Part shown: positions 34,381 to 42,773 of the stretch, in pieces | Layout of the letters: each line of letters opens with the position of its first letter | Position numbering within the stretch: the stretch's first letter is position 1 | Origin: Planctomycetota bacterium | GTDB taxonomy: Bacteria; Planctomycetota; UBA1135; GCA-002686595 | Assembly (NCBI GenBank): GCA_020638835.1 | Contig: JACKHV010000002.1 | Location: 1-64,000 of the forward strand | Reading direction: 5' to 3' | Length of the DNA: 64,000 nucleotides | The notes under the pieces: model-generated | Seen by the model: only the letters and a program-made list of their open reading frames with translations | What the model was told of the DNA's origin: nothing | The model's database searches: none | Made by a program: the position numbers and the translations under genes

Positions 34381-35366
34381 AGCCAGCCTCCTTGCAGGGC
34401 TTCGCGGGCGTGGTAGGTGATGATGACGTCGGCTCCGGCGCGCGCGAAGGCCGTCAGGTTCTCGCGCACGACGCGCGCTTCGTCGAGCCAACCGCGCTCG
34501 GCGGCGGCCTTCACCTGCGAGAACTCTCCGGAGACGTTGTAGGCCGCGACGGGCAGCGTCGTACACTCGCGCACGCGACGGATCACGTCGAGGTAGGCGA
34601 GCGCGGGCTTGACCATCAGGATGTCGGCGCCCTCGAGCTCGTCGAGCTCGGCTTCGCGCTCAGCCTCGCGGGCGTTGCGCACGTCCATCTGGTAACCCTG
34701 GCGGTCGCCTTGACCGGGCGCCGAGTCGGCGGCGTCGCGGAACGGTCCGTAGTAGGCCGAGGCGTACTTGACCGAGTAGCTCATCAGCGCCGTCTCCTCG
34801 AGGCCGCGCTCGTCGAGCGCGTCGCGGATCGCGGCGACCCGGCCGTCCATCATGTCGGAGGGCGCGACCATGTCGGCGCCGGCTTCGGCGTGGGCGACGG
34901 CCATCGAGGCGAGGGCCGGCAGGCTCTCGTCGTTCAGCACGCGGCCCGCCTCGAGCATCCCGCAGTGGCCGTGGTCGGTGTAGGCGCACAGGCAGACGTC
35001 CGTGATCACCTGCAGGTCGGCGCCGAACTCGCGCTTGAGCGCCGCGACGGCTTTCGGTACGGCGCCGTCGTGCGCGTGGCTGCGCGTGCCGCGCGCGTCC
35101 TTCTCGCCCGCGCCCGCGAGACCGAACAGCAGCACCGAACGGATGCCCAGCTCCATGTCCTTCGCGCAGTCGGAGACGAGCTCGTCGTAGCCGACGCGCG
35201 TGATGCCGGGCATCGAGGGGATCGCTTCGCGTGCGGAGGTGACCGGCAGCACGAAGTGCGGCATGACCAGCTGGCTGGCGTGGACGCGCGTCTCGCAGGC
35301 CAGCTCGCGCATCAGCGGCGAGCGGCGCAAGCGGCGCGGACGTTGTCGGAGGAAGGGAGAGGTCAT
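34377..35366 (-). CDS. hemB: Delta-aminolevulinic acid dehydratase (porphobilinogen synthase)
   Basis: A 329-aa enzyme condensing two ALA to porphobilinogen. It shows ITDVCLCAYTDHGHCGML (metal-binding region), VAPSDMMDGRV, YSVKYASAYYGPFRDA with the active-site Lys, and MVKPALAYLDVI with the second Schiff-base Lys. I start at the ATG at 35366, overlapping the hemD stop by 3 nt; the open frame continues upstream but only in the shadow of hemD. Two Cys near the metal site suggest a zinc-type enzyme with one allosteric site; not certain. Confidence 0.97.
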   Translation of the reverse strand: MTSPFLRQRPRRLRRSPLMRELACETRVHASQLVMPHFVLPVTSAREAIPSMPGITRVGYDELVSDCAKDMELGIRSVLLFGLAGAGEKDARGTRSHAHDGAVPKAVAALKREFGADLQVITDVCLCAYTDHGHCGMLEAGRVLNDESLPALASMAVAHAEAGADMVAPSDMMDGRVAAIRDALDERGLEETALMSYSVKYASAYYGPFRDAADSAPGQGDRQGYQMDVRNAREAEREAELDELEGADILMVKPALAYLDVIRRVRECTTLPVAAYNVSGEFSQVKAAAERGWLDEARVVRENLTAFARAGADVIITYHAREALQGGWL

Positions 35367-36079
35367 CGTTCGCTCGTCGTCAGGGAGGAAAGCGCGGTGA
35401 TCATGCCGTCGAGGTCGCGCGTGCGCGACTCCGCGTGGACGGAGAGCCCGGCGGCGCGCAGGGCGGCGCTCGTGGTCGGGCCGATGCTGACGACGACGCA
35501 GGTCGCCGGCAGCGTGCCGCGCGAGGACAGGGCCTGCACGGCGGAAGGGGAGGCGAAGAAGGCCGCATCGACGTCCAGCGCCGCGGGCGGCAGCGGTTCG
35601 GCGGTCGGCGTCATCTCGTAGAGCTCGACCCGCGCGGCGGTGCGACCGGCGGCGGTCAGCGCGCGCTCGACGTCGAACAGCCCTCCGCGCGCGGCGGCGA
35701 CGACGACGTGCCGAGCGCCGAGGCGCACCAGTTCCGTCCCGAGGTCCGCGGCGTTGCCGGCACGGCTGACGCTGTCGCAGCGCCCGAAGCGCTCGCGGAC
35801 GCGTTCCTCGGTAGCGGGGCCGACGGCGGCGACGCGCACGCGGTCGGGCAGGCGCGGCGCGAGGTCGTGGGAGGCGTCGACGGCACGGCGCGAGGTGAAG
35901 GCGATCCAGTCGGCGTGTTCCAGCTCGCGCGCGAGCGCGGGGCCCGTGTCGAGGCGTTGCTCGACGAGCGACGCGCACTCGACGGCTTCGTAGCCGCGCG
36001 CACGCAGTTCCCGCGCCCAGTCGGCGTTGTCTTCGGCGCTGCGCGTGAGCAGCACCCGCGTTCGACGCGCGTCGTTCAT
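35363..36079 (-). CDS. hemD: Uroporphyrinogen-III synthase
   Basis: A 238-aa protein that inverts ring D and closes hydroxymethylbilane to uroporphyrinogen III. The family is poorly conserved, but the two-domain pattern is seen: an N-terminal RVLLTRSAEDNADWARELRA, then IAFTSRRAVDA, RVAAVGPATEERV and a C-terminal DAAFFASPSAVQALS with CVVVSIGPTTSAALRAAG. Overlap with both hemC and hemB supports the call. Start at the ATG at 36079. Confidence 0.92.
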   Translation of the reverse strand: MNDARRTRVLLTRSAEDNADWARELRARGYEAVECASLVEQRLDTGPALARELEHADWIAFTSRRAVDASHDLAPRLPDRVRVAAVGPATEERVRERFGRCDSVSRAGNAADLGTELVRLGARHVVVAAARGGLFDVERALTAAGRTAARVELYEMTPTAEPLPPAALDVDAAFFASPSAVQALSSRGTLPATCVVVSIGPTTSAALRAAGLSVHAESRTRDLDGMITALSSLTTSER

Positions 36080-37011
36080 CGGCGGGCGGCTTCCTCCGGC
36101 AGCAGCGCTTCGAAGGCGGAGCGCGCGACGCTTCGCGGGTCGCTGCCCCTGGCTTCGGCGCGGCGCAGTGCGCCGTCGCGCTCGAGCGCGGCGAACAGCT
36201 CGAGCTCGCCGGACGCCGCGCGGCGGCACCACGCGCCGAAGGGCACCTGGCAGCCGGCTTCGACCAGCGCGAGCAACTCGCGTTCGGCGCGCACCTCGTC
36301 GTGTCCGTCGGGACGGTCCAGCGCCGAGACCGCCTCGTGCGTCGCGGCGTCGTCCGCGCGCACTTGCAGTGCCAGCGCGCCCTGCGAGGGCGCGGGGACG
36401 AAGCGCTGCGGGTCGAGCTCGATCTGGATCACGCCGGGGGGGATCGGCGATTCGTTCTCGCCGCGCTCGGCGGACGCGGCGAGCCGTTGCAGGCCGGCGG
36501 AGGCGAGCAGGATCGCGTCGTGGTCGCCGGCGAGGAGCTTCGCGAGCCGCGTGGGCACGTTGCCGCGCAGCAGGCCGGTCTGCAGGTCGGGACGCTCGTG
36601 GCGCAGCAGCGCGACGCGCCGCGCGGACGCCGAGCCGACGCGCGCGCCAGCCGCGAGCGGCAGGAAGCCCGCCGACTCGACGAGCGTGTCCTCGCGCACG
36701 AACAGCGAGTCCGACTGCGACGCGCGGTCGGGCATCGCCGCGATGACGAGCTCGCGCGGGCCGACCGACGGCAGGTCCTTGTAGCAGTGCACCGCCACGT
36801 CGATGCGACCTTCCATCAGCGCGTTCTCGATCTCGCGCACGAAGACGCCCGGCGCGCCGACTGCGGCGAAGGCGTTCTTCTGGTCCTTGTCGCCGGACGT
36901 CTTGATCTCGACGGTCTCGACCTCGTGTCCGAGCGCGGTGAGCCGGCGCTGCATGTCGCGGGCCTGCGCCATGGCGAGCGCGGATCCGCGCGTTCCGATC
37001 TTGAGCTTCAT
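36076..37011 (-). CDS. hemC: Hydroxymethylbilane synthase (porphobilinogen deaminase)
   Basis: A 311-aa enzyme that polymerises four porphobilinogens. It has the N-terminal LKIGTRGSALAMAQA, IKTSGDKDQKN, FVREIENALMEGRIDVAVH, the catalytic-site PSQGALALQVRADD and LALVEAGCQVPFGAW with the Cys that carries the dipyrromethane cofactor. Overlaps hemA by 4 nt and hemD by 4 nt. Confidence 0.97.
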   Translation of the reverse strand: MKLKIGTRGSALAMAQARDMQRRLTALGHEVETVEIKTSGDKDQKNAFAAVGAPGVFVREIENALMEGRIDVAVHCYKDLPSVGPRELVIAAMPDRASQSDSLFVREDTLVESAGFLPLAAGARVGSASARRVALLRHERPDLQTGLLRGNVPTRLAKLLAGDHDAILLASAGLQRLAASAERGENESPIPPGVIQIELDPQRFVPAPSQGALALQVRADDAATHEAVSALDRPDGHDEVRAERELLALVEAGCQVPFGAWCRRAASGELELFAALERDGALRRAEARGSDPRSVARSAFEALLPEEAARR

Positions 37012-38357
37012 GCTGGTTCCTCCGCGTCGTCCGGCTGAGCGTGGACGGTGTCTTGGTCGATGGCGCGGTCCATCTCGGCGAGGAAGTCGTCCGCGGCGCC
37101 GGCGAAGAAGGCGCGCACGACTTCAGAGCCTTCGTGTTCCGCGAGCTCTCGCAGGCCTCGCGAGGGCAAGTGCGCGAAGCGTCGCGCCAGGGTCTCGGTC
37201 CAGCGCCGCAGGGCGTCGCGCTCCACTTCGCCGACGCTGCGCAGTTCCTGGCGCAGCAGCTTCTCGAGGCTCTCCTGCGCGGCGCTCTTGTAGTTCGCTT
37301 GCAGCGCGGCGACCGCGGCGTTGAGGCGCGCGCGCCCGAGCTGTCCGCGCAGGCGGTCGAGCGCTTCGTCGATCAGCTCGCGGGCCTGCGCGGCTTCCGA
37401 CACCTTGCGCGAGCGGCTCTCGGACGCGCGCGCGGTGATCTCGTCCATCCCGATCCGCGACAGCCCGAGCGCCGCGGCGTCCTGCGGGTCGAGGTCCGGC
37501 GGCACGGCGAAGTCGACGAGCAGCGGGGCGGCCGAGCCGGCACAGGTCTTGGCGAGGCGTGAGAGGTCTTCGCGAGAGAGCACGGCGCTCGGGGCGCCCG
37601 TCGCCGAGATCAGCGCCGAGACTGCCTCGGGCGCGGCGCGGAAGTCGTCGAGCGAGCGCGCGCGCGCCGAGCCGCCGAGCCGTGCGCAGAGTTCTTGTGC
37701 CTTTCCGAGCGTGCGGTTCACGACGAGCAGCGGCGCGCCGAGTTCCGCGAGGCTGATCGCACAGCGCTCCGTCATCGGAGAGACGCCCAGCAAGGCGATC
37801 GGCGCGCCCGAGGCCTCGAAGGCTTCGCGCACCGGGTCGAGCGCGATCTCCGCGAGCGACGTGCGCCCTTCGCCGAGCGCCGTGCCGCCGCGCACGCGGC
37901 GCGAGATCTTCAGCGCGGAGTCGAGCAGGCTGCCGAGGCGTCGACCGGCGAGCCCTTCGCAGCGCGCGTCCGACAGCGCTTCGCGCACTTGGCCCGCGAT
38001 CTCGGTCTCGCCGAGCTGCGCGGAGTCGAGCCCCGCGGCGACGAGCAGCAGGTGTTCAACGGCGCCTTCGCCGCTCCACGCACGCAAGCAACGCTCCGCT
38101 TCACCCGCGTCGGGCTTCGCGCCGGTGAGCACCTCGAAGATCGTGCGGCGACGATCTCCGACCACTTCACCCTCGCGCACGGCGAAGGCGACCTCGACGC
38201 GGTTGCACGTCGAGAGGTACACGGCTTCCTCGACGTCGAGCGCCGCGGCGAGCGCGCGCAAGGTGGCGACGCGCTCTTCCGGCGGTCGGCTGAAGCGCGC
38301 GATCGAGTCCGGTCCACCCTGTCTCCACGACAGGCCTACGACTCCGATGTGATCCAT
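37008..38357 (-). CDS. hemA: Glutamyl-tRNA reductase
   Basis: A 449-aa NADPH-dependent enzyme and the first step of the C5 pathway. The active-site YLSTCNRVEVAF (Cys ~residue 50), QLGETEIAGQVREAL, the NADPH-domain MTERCAISLAELG and VVNRTLGKAQELCARLGG are clear. The C-terminal dimerisation helix is present. In other bacteria HemA abundance is the control point for heme, often via proteolysis; nothing direct is visible here. A 71-nt gap separates it from hemH upstream, the largest gap within the cluster, and might hold an internal promoter. Confidence 0.96.
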   Translation of the reverse strand: MDHIGVVGLSWRQGGPDSIARFSRPPEERVATLRALAAALDVEEAVYLSTCNRVEVAFAVREGEVVGDRRRTIFEVLTGAKPDAGEAERCLRAWSGEGAVEHLLLVAAGLDSAQLGETEIAGQVREALSDARCEGLAGRRLGSLLDSALKISRRVRGGTALGEGRTSLAEIALDPVREAFEASGAPIALLGVSPMTERCAISLAELGAPLLVVNRTLGKAQELCARLGGSARARSLDDFRAAPEAVSALISATGAPSAVLSREDLSRLAKTCAGSAAPLLVDFAVPPDLDPQDAAALGLSRIGMDEITARASESRSRKVSEAAQARELIDEALDRLRGQLGRARLNAAVAALQANYKSAAQESLEKLLRQELRSVGEVERDALRRWTETLARRFAHLPSRGLRELAEHEGSEVVRAFFAGAADDFLAEMDRAIDQDTVHAQPDDAEEPA

Positions 38358-38428
38358 GTCGGTTCCGGCGCACCACGCGCCGCCCCATAGATGTATGCGA
38401 AGTCGGGGGGCGCCATGTCACAGGAGTG

Positions 38429-39406
38429 TCAGGCGCCGCCGGATTTCACGAGGCGCTGCAGACCGGCCGCCAGCGCCTGGTGATCGGCGACGGCCGGGAC
38501 CAGCGTGAACTCCGTCCCCCCGGCTTCCAGGAAGCTCTCTCGGCCCTGGACCCCGAGCTCCTCCAGCGTTTCGAGCCCATCCGTCAGGAAGCCCGGCGCG
38601 ACCACGCCGAGGCGCCGGACGCCGCGCTTCGGCAGCTCGAGCAAGAGGTCCGCGGTGGCAGGACCGAGCCAGCGCTCGGGGCCGAAGCGTGACTGGAAGG
38701 AGAGCGTGGCGCGCGCCGGATCCCAGTCGAGCGCGTCGAGCAGCGCCGCCGCGGTGGCCGCGCAGTCCGCGCTGTAGCCTGCGCCTTCCTTGCGGTCGAC
38801 GCGGGCGGGGATGCCGTGGAAGGACACCAGCAGGTGTTCGGGAGGGGTGTCGAGCGCGGCGAAACTCTCGCGCACGCGGTCGCGAAGCGCCTCGACGTAG
38901 TGGCTGTCGTCCGGCGCGAGTTCGCGGCACTCGACGCGTCCGTCGATCGACAGCGCGCGTGCGGCGCGGGCGAGTTCGACTTGCACGCTGCCCGAGCTGG
39001 AAGCGGTGCGTTGCGGGAAGAGCGGGACCGCGACCACGCGCTTTGCGCGGCTCGCGGAGGCGTGGAGTTCTTCCTCGAGGCTCGGCGTGCCGTAGCGGTA
39101 CACCGCGCGCACCGTGGCGTCGTCGCCGAGCTCTTCCGCCAGCCGGCGCGCGAGATCTTCGGTCTGCACGCGCAGCGGCGAGCCCGACGGCGACCAGATC
39201 GAGCGGTACAGTTCCGCCACGCGCTCCGGTCGCTTGCGCAGGACGATGCCGCGCAGGATCGGCAACCACAGGAAGCGCGGCCAGTCGACGACGAGCGGGT
39301 CGGAGAGGAACTCGTCGAGGAAGCGCCGCACGCCGTCGGCCGTCGGTTCGTCAGGGGTGCCGAGGTTGACGAGCAGGACCTCGAGAGCTTGCCGTTCTTG
39401 TGCCAT
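38429..39406 (-). CDS. hemH: Ferrochelatase
   Basis: A 325-aa enzyme that inserts ferrous iron into protoporphyrin IX (or coproporphyrin III in some Gram-positives). The ATG at 39406 begins EVLLVNLGTPDEPTADGVRR, the family N-terminus; the metal/His site is LLVSFHGIPARVDRKEGAGY and the Glu-containing SFQSRFGPERWLGPATADLL. It is the first gene of the minus-strand heme cluster and faces the secreted protein at 39923 across a 516-nt divergent region. Finding it upstream of hemA means the last enzyme of the pathway is transcribed first. Confidence 0.95.
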   Translation of the reverse strand: MAQERQALEVLLVNLGTPDEPTADGVRRFLDEFLSDPLVVDWPRFLWLPILRGIVLRKRPERVAELYRSIWSPSGSPLRVQTEDLARRLAEELGDDATVRAVYRYGTPSLEEELHASASRAKRVVAVPLFPQRTASSSGSVQVELARAARALSIDGRVECRELAPDDSHYVEALRDRVRESFAALDTPPEHLLVSFHGIPARVDRKEGAGYSADCAATAAALLDALDWDPARATLSFQSRFGPERWLGPATADLLLELPKRGVRRLGVVAPGFLTDGLETLEELGVQGRESFLEAGGTEFTLVPAVADHQALAAGLQRLVKSGGA

Positions 39407-39922
39407 GTGGGTGCCGTGTCGGGCTGATAGCGTGTTCCCTGCGGCGCCGATTGCAAGCGCCCTGCATGGTCGAAGTGAGCTTTCGTGCCTCGCAGGGCGC
39501 TCCTCCGCGGGCCTCTCGAGCGAGAAGCGCACGACCGGGCGCGAGAGCGCTCACTTGGCGCCTCGCCGGTAAACACGCGATGAACGCGGGACTTCGGTCG
39601 TGTTCGGTTTGCGGACGCTGTGTGCAACGCCCGCCGTCGCGCCCCGGATGCGCCGACATCTCGAGTCCGTCGTTCGGATTGCGATGGAGCAACTGTCCGA
39701 TCCTTGGACGCTCGCGCCAACGCACGCGATCCGGAGCGGCTCGGCGCGCGGCGGAATGCGGGCTCACTCACCACGAGAGCGTGTCGTGACGCGGACTGCA
39801 CGGCCTTCTTGCCGCGCCCGAACGACGCGCGGCACGGCCGTTGCGCCGGGCGAAGCACCCACACGACGTTCGCCTTCGCGGCGCCGTGCACGACAACGGA
39901 ATCCCGTGCCGTAGGTGCTCTG
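39407..39922. other. Divergent regulatory region between hemH and the secreted protein gene
   Basis: This 516-nt stretch lies between two divergent starts and should contain promoters for both the heme cluster and the surface-protein gene. Open frames cross it but lack a plausible start, ribosome-binding site or recognisable protein. I found no convincing -10/-35 pair and no RNA gene. Confidence 0.55.
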
Positions 39923-40927
39923 ATGAAACGCTCTCTCCTGACTTCGTCCGTGCTGTGTTGTTCGCTCCTCGTCAACACGGCGATCGCCATCGCTTCCGAC
40001 ACGCTCACGCCCGAGACTCTCTCGGACGGTACGACGACGAGTTGGACCGGTGTGTCGCCCTTGCCGAACGTGCTGTTCGACTTCGAGGACAAGGACGATC
40101 ACGGCGTGTATCCGTACGGCTTCGAGCTGAGCGGCGCCGGCAGGATCGGCGACCCGGGCATCCCCGGAATGGCGTTCAGCGGTGTGAACGTGCTGATCCT
40201 CGGCGGCGGCGCGCTCACCGTGCTCGAGTTCGCCGTGCCCGTCGAGTACGTCGAGTTCGTCTGGCTCGACCAGAACGAGACCGTGAAAGCGGACGTCAAG
40301 GCGTTCGACACGAGCGGAGCGCTGATCACGCGCGGTGAGTCGTGGACCGAAGCTTGGGCGTCCTTCTACTACGCGGACAGCACGCGCCCGATCTCGCGCT
40401 TGGAGTTCCTCACGCAGACGCCGGGTTCCATCGGCGTCGTCGACGACTTGCGCGTTCGTCACCGCGAGACCGCGCAGAGCTTCTGCTTCGGCGACGGCTC
40501 GACCGCCGGCTGCCCGTGCGCGAACCACAGCGCGAGCGGTTCGTTCGAAGGCTGCACCAACTCTAGCGGCCGCGGTGCACGCATGCACTCGATCGGCAGG
40601 GCATGCACGACAGCGGCCGAGCTGCACTTCTACGTCACCGGCCTCCCGGCTCAACGCCCGGCGCTGCTCCTCGAGGGCACGCAGGACGGCGCCGCCTATC
40701 CCTTCCGCGACGGCATCCTCTGCCTGGGCCACCTCCGCCGCCGCCTGGGCGTGGCGTTCTCCGACGCCGCGGGCGCCGCGCAGTTCGGCCAGTCCGTCTT
40801 CGACGGCAAGCTCGAACCGCAGGCCGGCGAGGTCCTCGACTACCAGTGCTGGTTCCGCGACCCGCTGGTCTCCGTCTGCGGCACCGGCTCCGGCTTCAGC
40901 CAAGCGCAACGCGTCTGGTGGGACTAG
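39923..40927 (+). CDS. Secreted protein with planctomycete-type Cys-rich domain
   Basis: A 334-aa exported protein. The ATG at 39923 starts a signal peptide (MKRSLLTSSVLCCSLLVNTA). Residues ~30-185 form a beta-rich domain (FDFEDKDDHGVYPYGFEL, VEYVEFVWLDQNE) similar in layout to carbohydrate-binding or lectin-like domains. Residues ~190-225 hold the block FCFGDGSTAGCPCANH followed by CTNSSGRGARM, which I know as a repeated C-terminal module in surface proteins of some Planctomycetota. The C-terminal ~110 residues are the matching beta domain. Function unknown; a cell-surface role is likely. A strong hairpin follows at 40955. Confidence 0.75.
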   Translation: MKRSLLTSSVLCCSLLVNTAIAIASDTLTPETLSDGTTTSWTGVSPLPNVLFDFEDKDDHGVYPYGFELSGAGRIGDPGIPGMAFSGVNVLILGGGALTVLEFAVPVEYVEFVWLDQNETVKADVKAFDTSGALITRGESWTEAWASFYYADSTRPISRLEFLTQTPGSIGVVDDLRVRHRETAQSFCFGDGSTAGCPCANHSASGSFEGCTNSSGRGARMHSIGRACTTAAELHFYVTGLPAQRPALLLEGTQDGAAYPFRDGILCLGHLRRRLGVAFSDAAGAAQFGQSVFDGKLEPQAGEVLDYQCWFRDPLVSVCGTGSGFSQAQRVWWD

Positions 40928-40954
40928 TCGTCCCGTTCGGGCGGCACCCTTCCG

Positions 40955-40996
40955 GCTCGACCGGGCGGGCGGTCGTGACCGCTCGCCCGGTCGAGC
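40955..40996 (+). terminator. Strong hairpin after the secreted protein gene
   Basis: A 20-bp stem, broken by one G-T pair and with a 2-nt loop, runs from GCTCGACCGGGCG to CGCCCGGTCGAGC. It lies 27 nt after the stop codon and is the likely transcription terminator. Confidence 0.7.
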
Positions 40997-41101
40997 TTCT
41001 GGTTCCACGCACACGCGCTCGGTTCCCTGACGTTCGCGCCTCCGCGTGAGCTCGTTCGCCCGCTGCGCCGAGGGTCTCAGCCATCCGGGCCGCTGAACGT
41101 G

Positions 41102-41139
41102 AACAGGCGCTCCTCGCCGTGGTGCGAGGAGCGCCTGTT
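41102..41139 (-). terminator. Perfect 16-bp hairpin after the secreted protein at 41159
   Basis: AACAGGCGCTCCTCGC and GCGAGGAGCGCCTGTT pair perfectly around CGTGGT. It is 19 nt downstream of the stop of the minus-strand gene at 41159-42154, and so is best read as that gene's terminator. Confidence 0.7.
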
Positions 41140-41158
41140 GGTTGGGAAGACGCCGAGA

Positions 41159-42154
41159 TCAGGGAGCGAACGGGACCGTCAGGGCGTTGGTCAGGTTCGA
41201 GCCGGCGTCGCGGTGCCAGAACTGGAAGTGGCGGGTGTCACCGGCTTCCAGGCCCGGGACGACGCCGTTGTCGAAGGCGAAGTTGACGGAGCCCGCGCCG
41301 GTGTTCGTCACGCCGAGGCGCACGACGTTCAGGTCGACGCAGCGGAAGCCGTTCGAGAAGGGGAACTGGACCTGCGAGGTGCCGAGGTAGAAGACGCCGT
41401 TCTTGTTGAGCGGCAGGTTCGAGGCGGTCAGCACGAGGTCGTTCTGCGCGAGGCTCGTCGTGCCGGACCAGCCGATCTGTCCCGGGAAGCCCGTGGTGTT
41501 CGGGTTCGCGACGCAGTAGGTCGAAGGCGCCGGATTGGTGGCGGTCGCGACGGCCGTGCCGGTGAGCGTCACGCTGCCGGTGATGCCCGTGTTCGGATCG
41601 GCGAAGGGGAAGGTCGCCGTGACCGGAAGGAACAGCGTGTGCTGCATGCCCACGGTGACGAGGGTTCCGCTCGCGGCGGACGGCAGGCTCGCGAAGCCCG
41701 TCAGGTCTTGCACCGTCGGCGTGCCGATCAGCGGCGTGACCGTCATGGTTCCCGACTGCGCGGTGCCGACGATCGTCGCGGTGAAGTCGCCGTTGGGATC
41801 GACCGCGAAGGGCGAGGATCCGACGCTGAAGGTCAGGTTCGTGAGGCTCAGCGTCGCGAGGAAACTGACCGAACCGTTCAGCGTGTTCGGCACGAGGAAG
41901 GCGGAGCCGCTGTTCGTGAAGGCGCCGGTTCCGACCGGGTTGCCGCCGGTCCAAAGGTCCATGCCCAGCGTGCCGTCGATCTGGAAGGCCGACGGGTTCG
42001 TCGTGATCGCGCCGAGGGACGTCGTACCGGACCAGGTGAAGTTCGAGTTGTTGACGTCGATGTCGAAGGTCGACGACTGCTGCGCTGTGGCGCCGGCGGA
42101 CAGGGCGATGCCGAGGGCCAGGGCGCTCGCGCCGCGAGCGAATTGCGTGAGCAT
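41159..42154 (-). CDS. Secreted protein with planctomycete C-terminal beta domain
   Basis: A 331-aa exported protein with a signal peptide (ALALGIALSAGATAQ). Residues ~26-200 are Thr/Ser/Gly-rich beta repeats with few charged residues. From ~residue 215 the C-terminus shows the conserved module YCVANPNTTGFPGQIGWSG, NLPLNKNGVFYLGTSQVQFP, CVDLNVVRLG and FQFWHRDAGSNLTNAL. I recognise this as a recurring domain in exported proteins of some Planctomycetota, often fused to varied N-termini. Role unknown, perhaps surface anchoring or sorting. Confidence 0.75.
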   Translation of the reverse strand: MLTQFARGASALALGIALSAGATAQQSSTFDIDVNNSNFTWSGTTSLGAITTNPSAFQIDGTLGMDLWTGGNPVGTGAFTNSGSAFLVPNTLNGSVSFLATLSLTNLTFSVGSSPFAVDPNGDFTATIVGTAQSGTMTVTPLIGTPTVQDLTGFASLPSAASGTLVTVGMQHTLFLPVTATFPFADPNTGITGSVTLTGTAVATATNPAPSTYCVANPNTTGFPGQIGWSGTTSLAQNDLVLTASNLPLNKNGVFYLGTSQVQFPFSNGFRCVDLNVVRLGVTNTGAGSVNFAFDNGVVPGLEAGDTRHFQFWHRDAGSNLTNALTVPFAP

Positions 42155-42311
42155 GGGGAGTCTCCTGATGGCGTGTGGCTCCGTTCGACGCGGGGCGCTG
42201 CGGGGCGCGACCCGGCGAGCCGGAGGGGCGGAAGGCCCCCGGGAAGACTATCACAGCCCCGCCGGGCGCGCTGCGGCCGGGATCCGCGCTCAGGAGGCCT
42301 TGGGGCGGCGC

Positions 42312-42692
42312 TCAGCGGGGCCGCAGGACCCACTCCGCGACCTTCGCGCGCTGGTCCGGCGAGAGCTGCGGGAAGGCGGGCATGCGCTGGCTGTACTGCT
42401 GACCCTGCGCGCGCAGGCGCTCGTCCTCCGCGATCACCTTCTGCGGGTCGCGGATGTAGATCACCAGCTGGTCGACGGTCCAGTGCTCGGAAGCGCCCTT
42501 GATGTTCGGCGCGAGGAAGCTGCCTTCGCCCGCGCGGCCGTGGCAGCGCGCACAGTTGGCGAGGAAGAGCTCCGCGCCGGTCATCTGGCTCGGGTCCTTC
42601 GGCGGCGGACCACCGCAGGCGGGGAGCAGGAGCGCGGCGAGGCCGAACAGCGCGGCGGACGCGCCGAGGAGGCGGGGGATCGGTCGAAGCAT
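42312..42692 (-). CDS. Small c-type cytochrome lipoprotein
   Basis: A 126-aa protein. The N-terminus ends in LLLPAC, a lipobox, so it is probably lipid-anchored in the periplasm. The heme c site is CARCH (LANCARCHGRAGEG), and the sixth ligand is most likely a Met in QRMPAFPQLS. Size and order fit a monoheme class I cytochrome c. It could pass electrons in respiration, and uses heme made by the nearby cluster; linkage is suggestive only. It lies 157 nt upstream of the secreted protein gene on the same strand. Confidence 0.85.
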   Translation of the reverse strand: MLRPIPRLLGASAALFGLAALLLPACGGPPPKDPSQMTGAELFLANCARCHGRAGEGSFLAPNIKGASEHWTVDQLVIYIRDPQKVIAEDERLRAQGQQYSQRMPAFPQLSPDQRAKVAEWVLRPR

Positions 42693-42773
42693 GGGGCGAA
42701 GACGTTAGCACGCGTCGCCGCCTCCGGCACCCCTGCTACCGGCGATCCCGGGCGCGAGTCCGCGGCGCGGGCG

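Noticed and set aside
38358..38428. Small gene in the hemH-hemA gap
   Set aside because: No start, ribosome-binding site or stable reading frame was found in these 71 nt; it may hold an internal promoter.
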